The notes under the pieces: model-generated
What the model saw: only the letters and a program-made list of their open reading frames with translations
The model's database searches: none
What the model was told of the DNA's origin: nothing
Assembly (NCBI GenBank): GCA_022827055.1
Contig: JAJDTR010000153.1
Coordinates: 55,426-119,425 of the forward strand
Reading direction: 5' to 3'
From: Candidatus Poribacteria bacterium
Lineage (GTDB): Bacteria > Poribacteria > WGA-4E > JAJDTR01
Length of the DNA: 64,000 bases
Translations under genes and position numbers: made by a program
Shown here: in pieces, positions 1 to 8,971 of the stretch
Layout of the letters: each line of letters starts with the position of its first letter
How positions within the stretch are numbered: position 1 is the stretch's first letter

Positions 1-739
1 CTCCACATTCAATTATCTCGAAATATTCACAATTTGTTTTTTGCTCGCTCCACCAATGGTTTTCGATTGTCCAGATGTCGACAATGGTAATGAAGATCTC
101 AATGCCCTCCATGTGATCGAAAAGCAATGATCGTGGATAACCCGCGTCGTCAGAAACAACAGCGATTGGAACAGGTTGCCGGTGAGTTTTAACATCCTCC
201 CGACCGTCCCAGATGCCCATCTGCCGCATGCCTTCGTCCGCTCCAACCGGTTGCAACTCGGATGGCAACGGTGCCAAATCGATTCCTCGCGACAGTTCGG
301 ACATGAGTTTGCCCGCGCGACCAAATTGATTGACGAGCGTACGCACGTCAATGTGTGCAACCTGCCCCAGCGTCTGTAGTCCCAACGTCCTCAAGCGTTC
401 TTCAATTTTGTCGGAGATTGGGAGATATGAAATACTTTGCTCAGCTAGGAACTCCTCAAGTTGCGCCGGTGATACGAAAAAAGGCGCTTCTACCGTGGCG
501 GCGTGAGCGGCGGCGAAGCTGGCGAGCCGAGTCGGAGCAACACCAATGCGAGCTCCTATCTCACCATGTTGCAGTTCCAGTTCATAAATCAGGACATGGA
601 TTCGATCACCGATACTGTCGAAATCAATATAGACCTCTCCACTGTCTCCAAGCTCCCATTTATATGAGTAGAAAGCCAGCAGTTCGGTGATTTCAATCAA
701 GTAGTCGTCAAAATTGTCGATGAGCAGGCATGCAAGCAA
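1..739 (-). CDS. ImuB-like Y-family DNA polymerase-related protein, partial at window edge
   Basis: The frame is open from a TTG at 739 to the left edge (about 246 codons), behind an AAGAGGAG Shine-Dalgarno 7 nt upstream. There is no early ATG. The translation reads LACLLIDNFDDYLIEITELL, then a segment like the ImuB palm end (GEVYIDFDSIGD, GEIGARIGVAPTRLASFAAA), a helix-hairpin-helix-like part (RLRTLGLQTLGQVAHID, RAGKLMSELSRGIDLAPL) and a C-terminal DIWTIENHWWSEQ segment. The last resembles the tryptophan-rich end of ImuB proteins, the non-catalytic Y-family partners of DnaE2 in mutagenic repair. Compared with ImuB as I know it, roughly 70 residues of the N-terminal palm seem to be missing between the first strand and the DYLIEI segment. 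It may therefore be a shortened paralogue. Family assignment rests on motif resemblance only. The C-terminus lies outside the window. Confidence 0.55.
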   Translation of the reverse strand, partial: MLACLLIDNFDDYLIEITELLAFYSYKWELGDSGEVYIDFDSIGDRIHVLIYELELQHGEIGARIGVAPTRLASFAAAHAATVEAPFFVSPAQLEEFLAEQSISYLPISDKIEERLRTLGLQTLGQVAHIDVRTLVNQFGRAGKLMSELSRGIDLAPLPSELQPVGADEGMRQMGIWDGREDVKTHRQPVPIAVVSDDAGYPRSLLFDHMEGIEIFITIVDIWTIENHWWSEQKTNCEYFEIIECG

Positions 740-840
740 AATTAATCTCCTCTTGAGCACGTATGAATTGGGTTGTTTTCGTTCTTGCAACCAATGAAAG
801 ACACAATACCACACATATGTTAAGGTAGTCAAGAAAAAAA

Positions 841-869
841 TTCAACATGGATTTTTGGTGTGCTATAAT
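841..869 (+). promoter_or_regulatory. Probable sigma-70 promoter of the SRAP gene
   Basis: TTCAAC at 841-846 and a perfect TATAAT at 864-869 are separated by 17 bp. TG at 861-862 makes an extended -10. The start codon lies about 65 bp downstream. Confidence 0.55.
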
Positions 870-934
870 GAATTCCCACGACGATAGATATGCCAAAATT
901 AACACGCGATTCGACACAAGGAGATGTTTATGTT

Positions 935-1606
935 ATGTGCGGACGATACACGCTCACAGCACCATCTGAAAGCTTAGCAGAGATGCTGCCCGGACTAGAA
1001 ATCACCGACGAAATTTCGCCGCGCTACAATATCGCACCGACCCAGGAAGTCGCGGTAGTGCCCAACAACGGCGAAAATAGAATGGAATACTTTCGGTGGG
1101 GATTAATCCCTTCTTGGGCCAAGGACCCGAAGATCGGAAACCGAATGATTAACGCGCGGTCGGAGACTCTCGCGGAGAAGCCGTCGTTTCGCACAGCGTA
1201 TAAGCGCCGGCGCTGCCTCGTATTGGCAGACGGGTATTATGAATGGCGGGCCGAGGGGAGGCGGGGACCAAAAACGCCGTATTATATCCGAATGGAATCC
1301 GAGAAACCCTTCGCTTTTGCCGGGCTGTGGGAATCTTGGCGGCAGGCGGGGGACGATACCAGTCTACAATCCTGCACGATCATCACATGCCCGCCAAATG
1401 AAAGATTGGAGCGGATTCATGACCGAATGCCCGTCATTCTAGAAGCGGCGGAGTACGACGTGTGGTTGAGTCCGGAGGAACAAGCTCCCGCTGAACTGAA
1501 TCACCTTCTCAAACCATATCCTGCCGAGGAGATGACCGCCTATCCCGTTACACGTCTGGTGAATCAACCAAAGAATGACTCGCCCGAGTGCATTCTACCG
1601 GCATAA
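935..1606 (+). CDS. SOS response-associated peptidase (SRAP, YedK/HMCES family)
   Basis: HMCES/YedK proteins bind abasic sites in single-stranded DNA and form a covalent DNA-protein crosslink through Cys2, protecting the lesion during replication. The protein is 223 residues, normal for the family. It starts MCGRYTL, and Cys2 must follow the initiator Met, so I choose the ATG at 935 (AAGGAGA at 918-924) and not an upstream ATG at 890 that would bury the cysteine. The other active-site positions are visible: Asn73 in NARSET, Glu103 in YYEW and His162 in RIHDRMP. It is a single-gene unit with its own promoter, next to another repair-type gene on the opposite strand. Confidence 0.95.
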   Translation: MCGRYTLTAPSESLAEMLPGLEITDEISPRYNIAPTQEVAVVPNNGENRMEYFRWGLIPSWAKDPKIGNRMINARSETLAEKPSFRTAYKRRRCLVLADGYYEWRAEGRRGPKTPYYIRMESEKPFAFAGLWESWRQAGDDTSLQSCTIITCPPNERLERIHDRMPVILEAAEYDVWLSPEEQAPAELNHLLKPYPAEEMTAYPVTRLVNQPKNDSPECILPA

Positions 1607-1764
1607 GAGCGAATACCCCGCCCGAACGACTCAACACCGGACTTTGATTTCAAAACACGGGCACAATATCGAACACCTTTTTGTCGAAATATAGGGGAGA
1701 CATTGGCTGAAATTGATTTGGACTTCTGCTGGTGCGAGAGGTCAACAAAGGCGAAAGCGAGATT

Positions 1765-4700
1765 ATGACAACGCATGAACATACAATCAATGATGCTCTA
1801 GCCGAAGTATTGAGAGAAACACGTCAGGCTTGGCAGGAACGTAGTGTTGGTCGTTCAGAAAACACGGGCATTGATGCTCGGCCCCAAGTATTGCGTGAAA
1901 CAAATCACGCTTGGCAGGGACGTAGTGTTGTTCGTTCAGAAAACACCGGTATGTTGAAAAGAAGTAATGAAAAGCCTGATATTTTAGTTATAGAATCCTC
2001 TGTTTCGCCAGTAGTGATTGAAACTGAAGTATTGCCGGCGCCTACTGTTGAACAGGAGGCAACATCACGCCTTGGGAAACAGATACGTGCTACGGGAAAG
2101 TCAATTCTATCATCTATTGCCCTGCGCTTGCCTCAAAGGTTGAGAACGAAACAGGGTTCGTCCTTGCGGAGTGAACTGGAAGATGCGACTGACATAGAAA
2201 TGGCACTTTATACCGGTAGTGATCCGTCTGCATATTCTCGATGGCCACGTTCCGGTTGGATTCTTGGGGGTGTCTCTAATCTCTCAATTCTTGTGCAGCA
2301 TGCGTCAGTTCCACCTGAAGTTATCGAAAAAGCTGCGGATCAATTAGTTACCGGCGTTAGAGAGGCGGCTGGCTTATTAGAGGAGATGCTTGGGGAATAT
2401 CCGGGTGCCATTCATAAGATTGGTGAAAAATTACGGCAGGAAGATAGTGTCCAGACACGAGGTATGGCCGCCACAATTTTAGCGAATGCCTTCGTGTTTC
2501 AGGAGAATCTAGCGGGCGGACCAGATGAATTGGCAACTGTTAATTCACTCGAACAGTTACGAGGGTCGAACAGTGGCCTAACCAAGTCTGCTGTTCTGGC
2601 GGAGTGGAGGAAGATACTCGAAGTTAATTACTGGCCCATCTTCGACATTGCTCGCCGCATACTTGAGGTGATTCCAACCGCAGAGAGTCAGTTGCTTATC
2701 GAGTGCTTAGCCGGGACGGCTGACAAACTCTTACATGCGCAATTGATGCGTTCTCATGATTTGACTGGTGTTGTTTTCCAACGCCTCATTGCCGATCGAA
2801 AATTCCTTGCGGCTTTCTACACTACACCGGGGGCGGCGGCACTATTGGTTGGATTGGCTATTACTCCAGATACACTGTCAGAAGGTAGATCATGGTCAAG
2901 CGCGGCTGATGTGAAGGAACTTCGCATCGCAGACTTTGCATGTGGGACAGGAACACTGCTTTCGACTGCCTACCAGCGCCTAAGTCAATTGCATGAATTA
3001 GACGGTGGCGATGCTAAAGCACTTCACCCTGCCATGATGGGGACTGCACTTGTCGGCTGCGATGTTCTGCCGGCCGCAACACATCTCACAGCATCAATGC
3101 TGGCGGGGGCACACCCCAGCGTGAAGTATAAGCAGAGTTCCATACTAACTGTGGCTTATGGCAAGCAATCTGATGGACAGGTTGCACTTGGTTCGTTGGA
3201 CCTGCTGGACCCTCAAGGGAGGTTTGAAATCCTCTCCATTACTGCGGCAACTGTAGAGGGGATGGGGGAGGCTGAGCAGGAAACTTGGCGCTCCCTTCCT
3301 CATGAATCTTTTGACGTAGCAATCATGAATCCGCCTTTTACCCGCCCCACCGGTCATGAGGGCGAGAAGATTGGTGTTCCCAATCCGATGTTTGCTGCAT
3401 TCAGTTCAAGTAAGGAAGAACAACGGCTGATGGGTGCAGCTACGAAACGTATAACGAAAGGGACTAGCTATCATGGCAATGCCGGGGAGGCTTCAATTTT
3501 TTTAGCTCTTGCGGACCGTAAGTTGAAGTCAGGCGGCGTATTAGCTTTAGTCATGCCTCTCAGTCTCATTTCAGGTGATGCTTGGGAAAAATCCCGCGCG
3601 CTTTTGGCTAAACATTACAGTAATCTCGTGGTAATTTCAATAGCGGGGACCGCTAGTGCAGACCTATCGTTTTCGGCCGATACAAGTATGGGAGAATGCC
3701 TGATTGTCGGACGCAAATCTGCGGTGGGAAGTAAAAGAGCAACGTTTATAATACTCAACGAACGGCCACCATTTCCGTTACTCGGAGCGATTGCGGCTGA
3801 CCAGATACATCGATTGATCGAGAGCCAGAATCTCCGTCGCCTTGAAGACGGACCATTAAACGGCACTCCTCTTCATTTTGGCGACGAGGTGATTGGTCAA
3901 GGGTTGGACGCTCCTTTACCAGAGTCTGGTGGTTGGAATTTGTCGCGTATTGCGGATCTTTCTCTAGCTCAAACGGCGTATCAAATTACAAATAAAAAAA
4001 GCATCTGGTTGCCCACGATGAGTGAGTCAGAGGCTATTGATATACCTCTGACAACGGTGGGGAAAATCGGAGAAATTGGCCCTTATCATGCAGACATCAA
4101 CGGTGATACATCATCAGGAGACATCAGAGGGCCGTTCGATATCTGTCCAGTTGAGCCTCATAGTGCGCCAACCTACCCCGTGCTTTGGTCCCATGATGCA
4201 GAACGCGAGCGAATCCTGTCATTTGAGGCGGATAGCGAGGGCACTCCACGACAAGCAGCGACACCAGAGGAACAAGCTATAGTGGATCGAAAAGTGGCAA
4301 GTATTTGGGATACCGCATCACATTGTCATTTCAACCGCGATTTCCGATTCAACAGCCAATCAACTGGGATGCAGTTCACGCCCCGGAAAACCATCGGTGG
4401 TCATGCATGGTTGTCGATTGGACTTTCATTCGGTGATCAGGAAAAGGCGCTCGTTTTATGGGCAAATACGTCGCTGGGCTTGTTGTTACACTGGTGGCAT
4501 GCCAATAAGCAACAGCCGGGAAGGGGCCGTATAGGTAAATCAATGTTGCACACTTTACCCATTCTCGACGTAACGGCTCTTGAACCAGAGTTGCTGGCTG
4601 AGGCTGTGAAGCTGTTTGATGCTATGAGTGAGCAGCCACTTTTGCCCTTACATGAACTTGATAGCGATCCTGTTAGGAAGGAATTAGACGAAGCATTTGC

Positions 4701-4806
4701 ACGAAATGTATTAAGATTGGCGGAGTCGATTCTCACATCCGGTGGACCACTTGAGTTACTCCGAGAGAAGTTAAGACGAGAGCCATCTATACGCGGTAGT
4801 AAATAA
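1765..4806 (+). CDS. Large orphan N6-adenine DNA methyltransferase (type I/IIG-like)
   Basis: This 1,013-residue protein carries a SAM-binding motif I (ADFACGTGTLL, about residue 389) and the catalytic NPPF motif (522-525) of amino-methyltransferases, so it probably methylates adenine in DNA. About 380 residues of mainly helical character precede the catalytic domain. A C-terminal part (WLSIGLSFGDQ, LLHWWHANKQQPGRG) resembles the target-recognition region of type I M or type IIG enzymes. I see no nuclease motif, and no specificity or restriction subunit is adjacent. The N-terminus holds a near-duplicate of 27 residues (VLRET..AW..RSV.RSENTG, starting at residues 15 and 42). A GTG at 1732 could extend the frame by 11 residues, but neither start has a strong Shine-Dalgarno. 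It could be a lone epigenetic methylase or a remnant of a defence system. Confidence 0.8.
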   Translation: MTTHEHTINDALAEVLRETRQAWQERSVGRSENTGIDARPQVLRETNHAWQGRSVVRSENTGMLKRSNEKPDILVIESSVSPVVIETEVLPAPTVEQEATSRLGKQIRATGKSILSSIALRLPQRLRTKQGSSLRSELEDATDIEMALYTGSDPSAYSRWPRSGWILGGVSNLSILVQHASVPPEVIEKAADQLVTGVREAAGLLEEMLGEYPGAIHKIGEKLRQEDSVQTRGMAATILANAFVFQENLAGGPDELATVNSLEQLRGSNSGLTKSAVLAEWRKILEVNYWPIFDIARRILEVIPTAESQLLIECLAGTADKLLHAQLMRSHDLTGVVFQRLIADRKFLAAFYTTPGAAALLVGLAITPDTLSEGRSWSSAADVKELRIADFACGTGTLLSTAYQRLSQLHELDGGDAKALHPAMMGTALVGCDVLPAATHLTASMLAGAHPSVKYKQSSILTVAYGKQSDGQVALGSLDLLDPQGRFEILSITAATVEGMGEAEQETWRSLPHESFDVAIMNPPFTRPTGHEGEKIGVPNPMFAAFSSSKEEQRLMGAATKRITKGTSYHGNAGEASIFLALADRKLKSGGVLALVMPLSLISGDAWEKSRALLAKHYSNLVVISIAGTASADLSFSADTSMGECLIVGRKSAVGSKRATFIILNERPPFPLLGAIAADQIHRLIESQNLRRLEDGPLNGTPLHFGDEVIGQGLDAPLPESGGWNLSRIADLSLAQTAYQITNKKSIWLPTMSESEAIDIPLTTVGKIGEIGPYHADINGDTSSGDIRGPFDICPVEPHSAPTYPVLWSHDAERERILSFEADSEGTPRQAATPEEQAIVDRKVASIWDTASHCHFNRDFRFNSQSTGMQFTPRKTIGGHAWLSIGLSFGDQEKALVLWANTSLGLLLHWWHANKQQPGRGRIGKSMLHTLPILDVTALEPELLAEAVKLFDAMSEQPLLPLHELDSDPVRKELDEAFARNVLRLAESILTSGGPLELLREKLRREPSIRGSK
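1804..1953 (+). repeat. 81-nt in-frame tandem duplication in the methyltransferase gene
   Basis: The segment starting at 1804 (gaagtattgagagaaacacg) recurs at 1885 (caagtattgcgtgaaacaaa), an offset of exactly 81 nt. Substitutions are scattered but the reading frame is kept. The second copy is recognisable to about 1953. Confidence 0.85.
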
Positions 4807-4863
4807 GCCCTCCCTGTCTAGTCGTTTGATCGCTCCTACCGTAGATTATAGAATGGTTGCCGA

Positions 4864-5088
4864 CAGGTAAATGCATCTGATGGCAGCGGAGGTCTCATGG
4901 CGGTAGAAGGTGTTGGGTTTCATTTAGATTGTATCTCGTTCAAGCGATTAGGCACTCGAATTTTGCTACGAGAATGGCGATTACAAAACGTATTCCCGTT
5001 AAACCCAACCTACGAGTCCCAAAATAGTGTCACAAACTTCGCCCGATTTTCTCTTTTGTGCGCAGAAGATTTGGATGCCTTGCCCTTG
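4864..5088 (-). mobile_element. Degenerate MITE copy, related to the element at 52381-52616
   Basis: This fills most of the gene-free stretch 4807-5219. Its ends, CAGGTAAATGCATCTGA (4864-4880) and the complement of TTGGATGCCTTGCCCTTG (5071-5088), are mutated versions of the 18-bp terminal repeat of the 52381 element. The interior also matches that element, in the opposite orientation: ggtctcatgg.ggtag, tgttgggtttca, aacccaacctac.agtccc, aatagtgtcacaaactt. No target duplication is recognisable, so this is an older, decayed copy. Short open frames inside it are not genes. Confidence 0.75.
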
Positions 5089-5219
5089 TCCATACCCAAG
5101 AAATGAATTGATCGAACGATGCGCTCTTGATATAATGGTGGACGTAACCTTGTCCATTGGCGTATTCACAATTGCGTTTCACCGTTGTTTACAGATGAGC
5201 ATTAGGAGCTACGTCGTTA

Positions 5220-6059
5220 GTGAGCACCGATTTTACCGAGCATCTCAAATTCTACAAAAAGAACGGTTATACTATTTTTCCCAGTCTCTTCAGCGAAGCC
5301 GAAATGAACGCGTGGCGCGAACGACATCAGCAATTATACGCGGAGTTTGACAAAAAAACGTGGTTTGGAAACATGTTGGAATATGCTCCGAAACTGATGT
5401 GGCCCGCGGTGTCGCACCCAACTATCGTAGATTTTGCGGAACTTGTAATGGGACCTTTTGTCCAACTTGACAATCTGACGCTCTCCGTCTTTCATCCGGT
5501 GCCAAAATCAGAAGTAGAGGGGAAGATCTCCGGTTGGCATAGAGATCGATGGGGTCAAGTCCCTCGGAGTAGTACCTACGAAAGACCGAATGCGATTAAT
5601 GCCATCTCATACCTTCAAGAACTTACCGATGAGATAGGCCCGTTACGTGTAATTCCCGGTTCGCATCGCCGATCTCTCACCATTTCCGTTGACGACAGAT
5701 CGAAGCCGCACTCCGACGAGAAGGTCATAAACTTGAAGCCCGGTGATGTGGTCGTAACACACGTCAATTTGGTGCATTCGGGAACACCGAACACGTCAGC
5801 ATCGGGTAAGCTGCGATATTTTTTTAGTATTTTTTACAACCTCACATGGCTAAAACACACGGATAACCACAGCGGCCCCCTCACGCAGCAACTTCTCGAT
5901 GAGGCACGTTCCCGAAATGATCATCGCTCAATGCGGCTCCTTGGCGTCGACGAGCAACTCCAGCTACGATGTAACTCCGGCTTTTTGACCCCGGATGAAG
6001 AACGCTGGGCGGAATGGGCAGCCGCGGATAAAGAAGCTATAAGGGAGACAGAGACCTAG
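5220..6059 (+). CDS. Phytanoyl-CoA dioxygenase (PhyH) family protein
   Basis: This is a 279-residue Fe(II)/2-oxoglutarate-dependent oxygenase. The metal triad is visible: His107 and Asp109 in GWHRDRWG and distal His186 in VHSGTPN. Arg199 (KLRYFF) is a likely 2-oxoglutarate anchor. The substrate cannot be read from the sequence; members hydroxylate varied lipids and small molecules. The start is GTG at 5220, with AGGAG about 12 nt upstream, slightly far. The gene stands alone and is followed by a strong terminator. Confidence 0.88.
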   Translation: MSTDFTEHLKFYKKNGYTIFPSLFSEAEMNAWRERHQQLYAEFDKKTWFGNMLEYAPKLMWPAVSHPTIVDFAELVMGPFVQLDNLTLSVFHPVPKSEVEGKISGWHRDRWGQVPRSSTYERPNAINAISYLQELTDEIGPLRVIPGSHRRSLTISVDDRSKPHSDEKVINLKPGDVVVTHVNLVHSGTPNTSASGKLRYFFSIFYNLTWLKHTDNHSGPLTQQLLDEARSRNDHRSMRLLGVDEQLQLRCNSGFLTPDEERWAEWAAADKEAIRETET

Positions 6060-6113
6060 TTCGAACTTCAAAATCTGACGGCTCATGTCAAAAGAGAGTG
6101 CAAGCTGACTTTA

Positions 6114-6147
6114 AAAAACCGAGTTTTCAAGAAAAAACTCGGTTTTT
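6114..6147 (+). terminator. Rho-independent terminator after the PhyH gene
   Basis: AAAAACCGAGTTTT (6114-6127) pairs perfectly with AAAACTCGGTTTTT (6134-6147) over 14 bp around a 6-nt loop. It ends in a T-run, and the A-rich 5' arm makes it plausibly bidirectional. Confidence 0.85.
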
Positions 6148-6200
6148 ACCCACATATTTTTGGCATGAGCGGAAATTTCAAATACAAATAAGGACGAGCG

Positions 6201-7058
6201 ATGGCGCAAGATTCAAAGAAAAATGAGATGGTTCCGGTAGCCGAGTATGAAGTTCTTGACCAAGTCGATGACCGGGCAATTGTTGAAATGATGACGGGTC
6301 AAGCGATTGAGGATTACGTTTATTCATTCAAACAGGGCGGACGGACGGTCGAAGGATTGACCCTTGCAGGCATCAACGAAGCTGCAAATCGTAGAGGGGG
6401 AATTCAGATCGACAGTGTAGACTATGAGGAACGGGAGCATTCGTGGCTCGCAATGGCAAAGGCAACCGACACGGTGACCGGTTCATCTCGGTATGGAGCG
6501 TATGAACAAGCAAAAGCAATCGGGAATCGTTCTGATCCGCACGCTTTCACGAAAGCAATTCATAAAGCGCAGCGAAATGCCATTAAGCAGTTACTGCCCG
6601 TGCATGTGATTAAGGAGGTGCTCAACTACTACCTGAACCGCCAATCGGCTCCCGCAAAACCTGAAACCGAATTAAACACGTCGCCTCAGCAGGATAAGAT
6701 TTCCGGTGCGCAAAAGGCTGCGTTCGCACTGTCGGCAAAACTGGAGGGTCGGCTCGAAAAACGGGGGATTGCACGATCCGATTTTTGGAGTTATGTTAGG
6801 CGTCGTTACGCGGTTGAATCTCGAAACGACATGACCGAGCAGCAGTGGACGCAACTCTCGGCAGAGTTGAAGGCTGCTGAAACCTCAAAAAAGTTGTTCA
6901 ATCAGTTGTTAACCCGTATTCGCCAACTTGAGGCGGCGGTTGAAGCAAGTGAAGTTCCAGAGAGCCCTGAAGCAGTTCCGCCCACAGACGACAGTGTGCC
7001 TACATTTGACACCGCTGATGGAACAAATCCGTCAACTTCGGCTGAACATGAATCGTAA
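6201..7058 (+). CDS. Possible single-strand annealing/recombination-type protein
   Basis: I do not recognise this 285-residue protein with certainty. Residues about 25-140 form a compact domain with EDYVYSFKQGGRTVEGLT, AANRRGGI, SSRYGAYEQ and DPHAFTKAIHKAQRNAIKQLLP. The last segment resembles the conserved K-A-x-R-N-A region I associate with RecT/Rad52-type and archaeal-virus recombination proteins, which suggests ssDNA binding or annealing. The second half is charged and contains a helical segment (about 165-235), then an acidic, Pro/Ser/Thr-rich tail. AAGGACGAGCG precedes the ATG. It lies downstream of a terminator and is not obviously in an operon. The frame is real: long, clean codon use, Shine-Dalgarno. 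The function is a weak inference. Confidence 0.6.
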   Translation: MAQDSKKNEMVPVAEYEVLDQVDDRAIVEMMTGQAIEDYVYSFKQGGRTVEGLTLAGINEAANRRGGIQIDSVDYEEREHSWLAMAKATDTVTGSSRYGAYEQAKAIGNRSDPHAFTKAIHKAQRNAIKQLLPVHVIKEVLNYYLNRQSAPAKPETELNTSPQQDKISGAQKAAFALSAKLEGRLEKRGIARSDFWSYVRRRYAVESRNDMTEQQWTQLSAELKAAETSKKLFNQLLTRIRQLEAAVEASEVPESPEAVPPTDDSVPTFDTADGTNPSTSAEHES

Positions 7059-7210
7059 AATTCTGCTTCTTAACGCGCGTGAGTTCCAAAACCAAAGCCA
7101 ATCTGACTTGCCTAGATGACATCAACAGGACCTATTCCGACTACCATTGGGATGCTTGACTTCTGGTTTTTTGTTTGTGTTACGTTGCTCTTTCTCAACC
7201 CTTTGCGCCA

Positions 7211-8062
7211 TTAATCCATCTCGGCGCCGCCATCAATGTTGATGGACAGTCCGGTAAGGTAATCGGATTGAGAGGAAGCAAGAAACGCCGCTAACTTGGC
7301 AATGTCCAAGGGTTGTGCCATCCGTCCCAAAGGAATATTCCGTGCCCGCTCTTGGATAAACGCTTGGCGGTGTTCGCTTGTACGCCACGATTCGGCTGAT
7401 ATGTCCTCCGAAGATGTTGCCTCAAGAATATACCCCACTCGTTCAGTGTCCACGGAGCCTGGACAAATCGCATTGACGTTTATACGATGGGGCGCGAGTT
7501 CCAGCGCCAGAGACTGCGTAAAGCCTCTCACGCCGAACTTTGATGCGCAATACGCCGCATAAAGGGCGCGGCCGTGCTTACCAGATGTCGAGGACATGTT
7601 GATTATCTTTCCACCTTTTCCCCTATCAATCATGTGACGTGAGACAGCGCGGCAGCAAAGAAAAGTCCCCTTTAAGTTTACGTTCTGTACCTCGTCCCAG
7701 GCAGCCTCCTCCATCTCAACTACGGGGACACGATCCGGACCCGGGCGCGCACCCGCGTTGTTCACCAGAATGTCGACACCGCCGAACCGATCAAGCACCT
7801 GCCGCACCATGTCGTCCACCTGATTGGCGTCGGAAACATCTACTAGGACGCACAGCGAACTGCGCCCCTTTTCCTCAATTTCCCGCACGACTGCAGACGC
7901 ACCTTCCCAACGCGCCGGATCGTGGCGATACGGATCATTGGCGATATCCGTAATGACTACATCCGCACCCTCTTGGGCGAGCCGATTGGCAATGGCACGC
8001 CCTATTCCATGCTCGCCCGCGGCGCCCGTCACAATGGCAACTTTTCCGCTTAGGTTGTACAC
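7211..8062 (-). CDS. Short-chain dehydrogenase/reductase
   Basis: This is a classical SDR of 283 residues. The Rossmann nucleotide motif is TGAAGEHGIG (12-21), with NNAG at 101-104 and a Ser158, Tyr171, Lys175 catalytic set in MSSTS..YCASK. Asp39 after the second strand (VITDIA) suggests NAD rather than NADP. It ends with a normal SDR tail (GLSINIDGGAEMD). It is the most downstream of three minus-strand genes, after HpcH/HpaI aldolase and DapA-like aldolase, so it probably oxidises a sugar, sugar acid or related hydroxy compound. The start is GTG at 8062 with only a weak purine-rich upstream site. Confidence 0.92.
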   Translation of the reverse strand: MYNLSGKVAIVTGAAGEHGIGRAIANRLAQEGADVVITDIANDPYRHDPARWEGASAVVREIEEKGRSSLCVLVDVSDANQVDDMVRQVLDRFGGVDILVNNAGARPGPDRVPVVEMEEAAWDEVQNVNLKGTFLCCRAVSRHMIDRGKGGKIINMSSTSGKHGRALYAAYCASKFGVRGFTQSLALELAPHRINVNAICPGSVDTERVGYILEATSSEDISAESWRTSEHRQAFIQERARNIPLGRMAQPLDIAKLAAFLASSQSDYLTGLSINIDGGAEMD

Positions 8063-8179
8063 GTCTTATCTCTACTTTCCTGTATTCGATTCGTTGCGTC
8101 CCTTTCGAACATTCGCGATCCCAAAACAGGGCATCGCCTTTGTAACGCGGCAACCGCACTCGATTCGCATGTTACCCGG

Positions 8180-8971
8180 TTACCCCGTCGAAGTATGACT
8201 CTTAAACTTTTCATTCTCCTCGGCGAATTTACAGGTAAATAAGAAAGCGTCGTTTCCGCAGGCTACCAATTGCACCCCCGCCTCCAACCATCGCTTTCCA
8301 CTCTCATAGTCGTTGACATAGCTTCCAAGAACCACTCCATGCTCCTTCACTTTAGCGATTACCATTTCGATGCTTTCGACCATTCTTGGATGGTCAAGTT
8401 GGCCCGCGATTCCCATTGATGTTGATAAGTCATAAGGCCCAATGAATAACCCATCAAGTCCGCCGGCTGCAAGAATTTCGTCAATATTCTCCACGCCATT
8501 AATCGTTTCAATTTGTCCAATAAGGAAGATGTCCCGGTTTGCTTGAGCGACGTACTCAACTCCATCCAATTTCCGAAAATCGCCGAAATCGTCGTGTCCC
8601 ACGCCGAAGGCAACACCTCTATTCCCTTCGGGGGCGTATTTCGCGCTCTTCACAACCTTCTCCACATCTTCGGCGGATTCCACGCAAGGAATCATCACGC
8701 CAGAGGCACCTACATCAAGCGTTCTTGAGATAAAGTGCCGCTCAATTGCCGGCACTCGGACAATACTGGGGAGATCCGAACCACGCGCGGCTCTTACTAT
8801 ACTTCCGACCGTTTCCATCGTAAAAGCCGTGTGTTCCATATCAACAATGATATAATCTGCCCCGGCGCGCGCAAGAATGGTCGCAATTGATGGCACTGCA
8901 AACTGCATCACGAACGTACCGACTAAAACTTCTCCGTTTTGTAAATTTGCTTTGATTTTGTTCGCTTTCAT
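8180..8971 (-). CDS. HpcH/HpaI family aldolase
   Basis: This is a class II pyruvate-type aldolase of 263 residues with a TIM-barrel fold. Visible active-site positions are His47 in DMEHTAF, Arg72 in VRVPAIE, metal ligand Glu155 in GQIETINGVEN and metal ligand Asp181 in FIGPYDLSTSMG. Family members cleave 2-keto-3-deoxy sugar acids or 4-hydroxy-2-oxoacids into pyruvate plus an aldehyde. Its neighbours, a DapA-like lyase upstream and an SDR downstream, suggest a sugar-acid catabolic block, although gaps of about 118 and 200 bp leave co-transcription unproven. Confidence 0.92.
   Translation of the reverse strand: MKANKIKANLQNGEVLVGTFVMQFAVPSIATILARAGADYIIVDMEHTAFTMETVGSIVRAARGSDLPSIVRVPAIERHFISRTLDVGASGVMIPCVESAEDVEKVVKSAKYAPEGNRGVAFGVGHDDFGDFRKLDGVEYVAQANRDIFLIGQIETINGVENIDEILAAGGLDGLFIGPYDLSTSMGIAGQLDHPRMVESIEMVIAKVKEHGVVLGSYVNDYESGKRWLEAGVQLVACGNDAFLFTCKFAEENEKFKSHTSTG

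Noticed and set aside
4897..5106. Open frame of about 69 codons
   Set aside because: It lies inside the degenerate MITE copy, has no Shine-Dalgarno, and a similar chance frame arises from the related element at 52409-52660.
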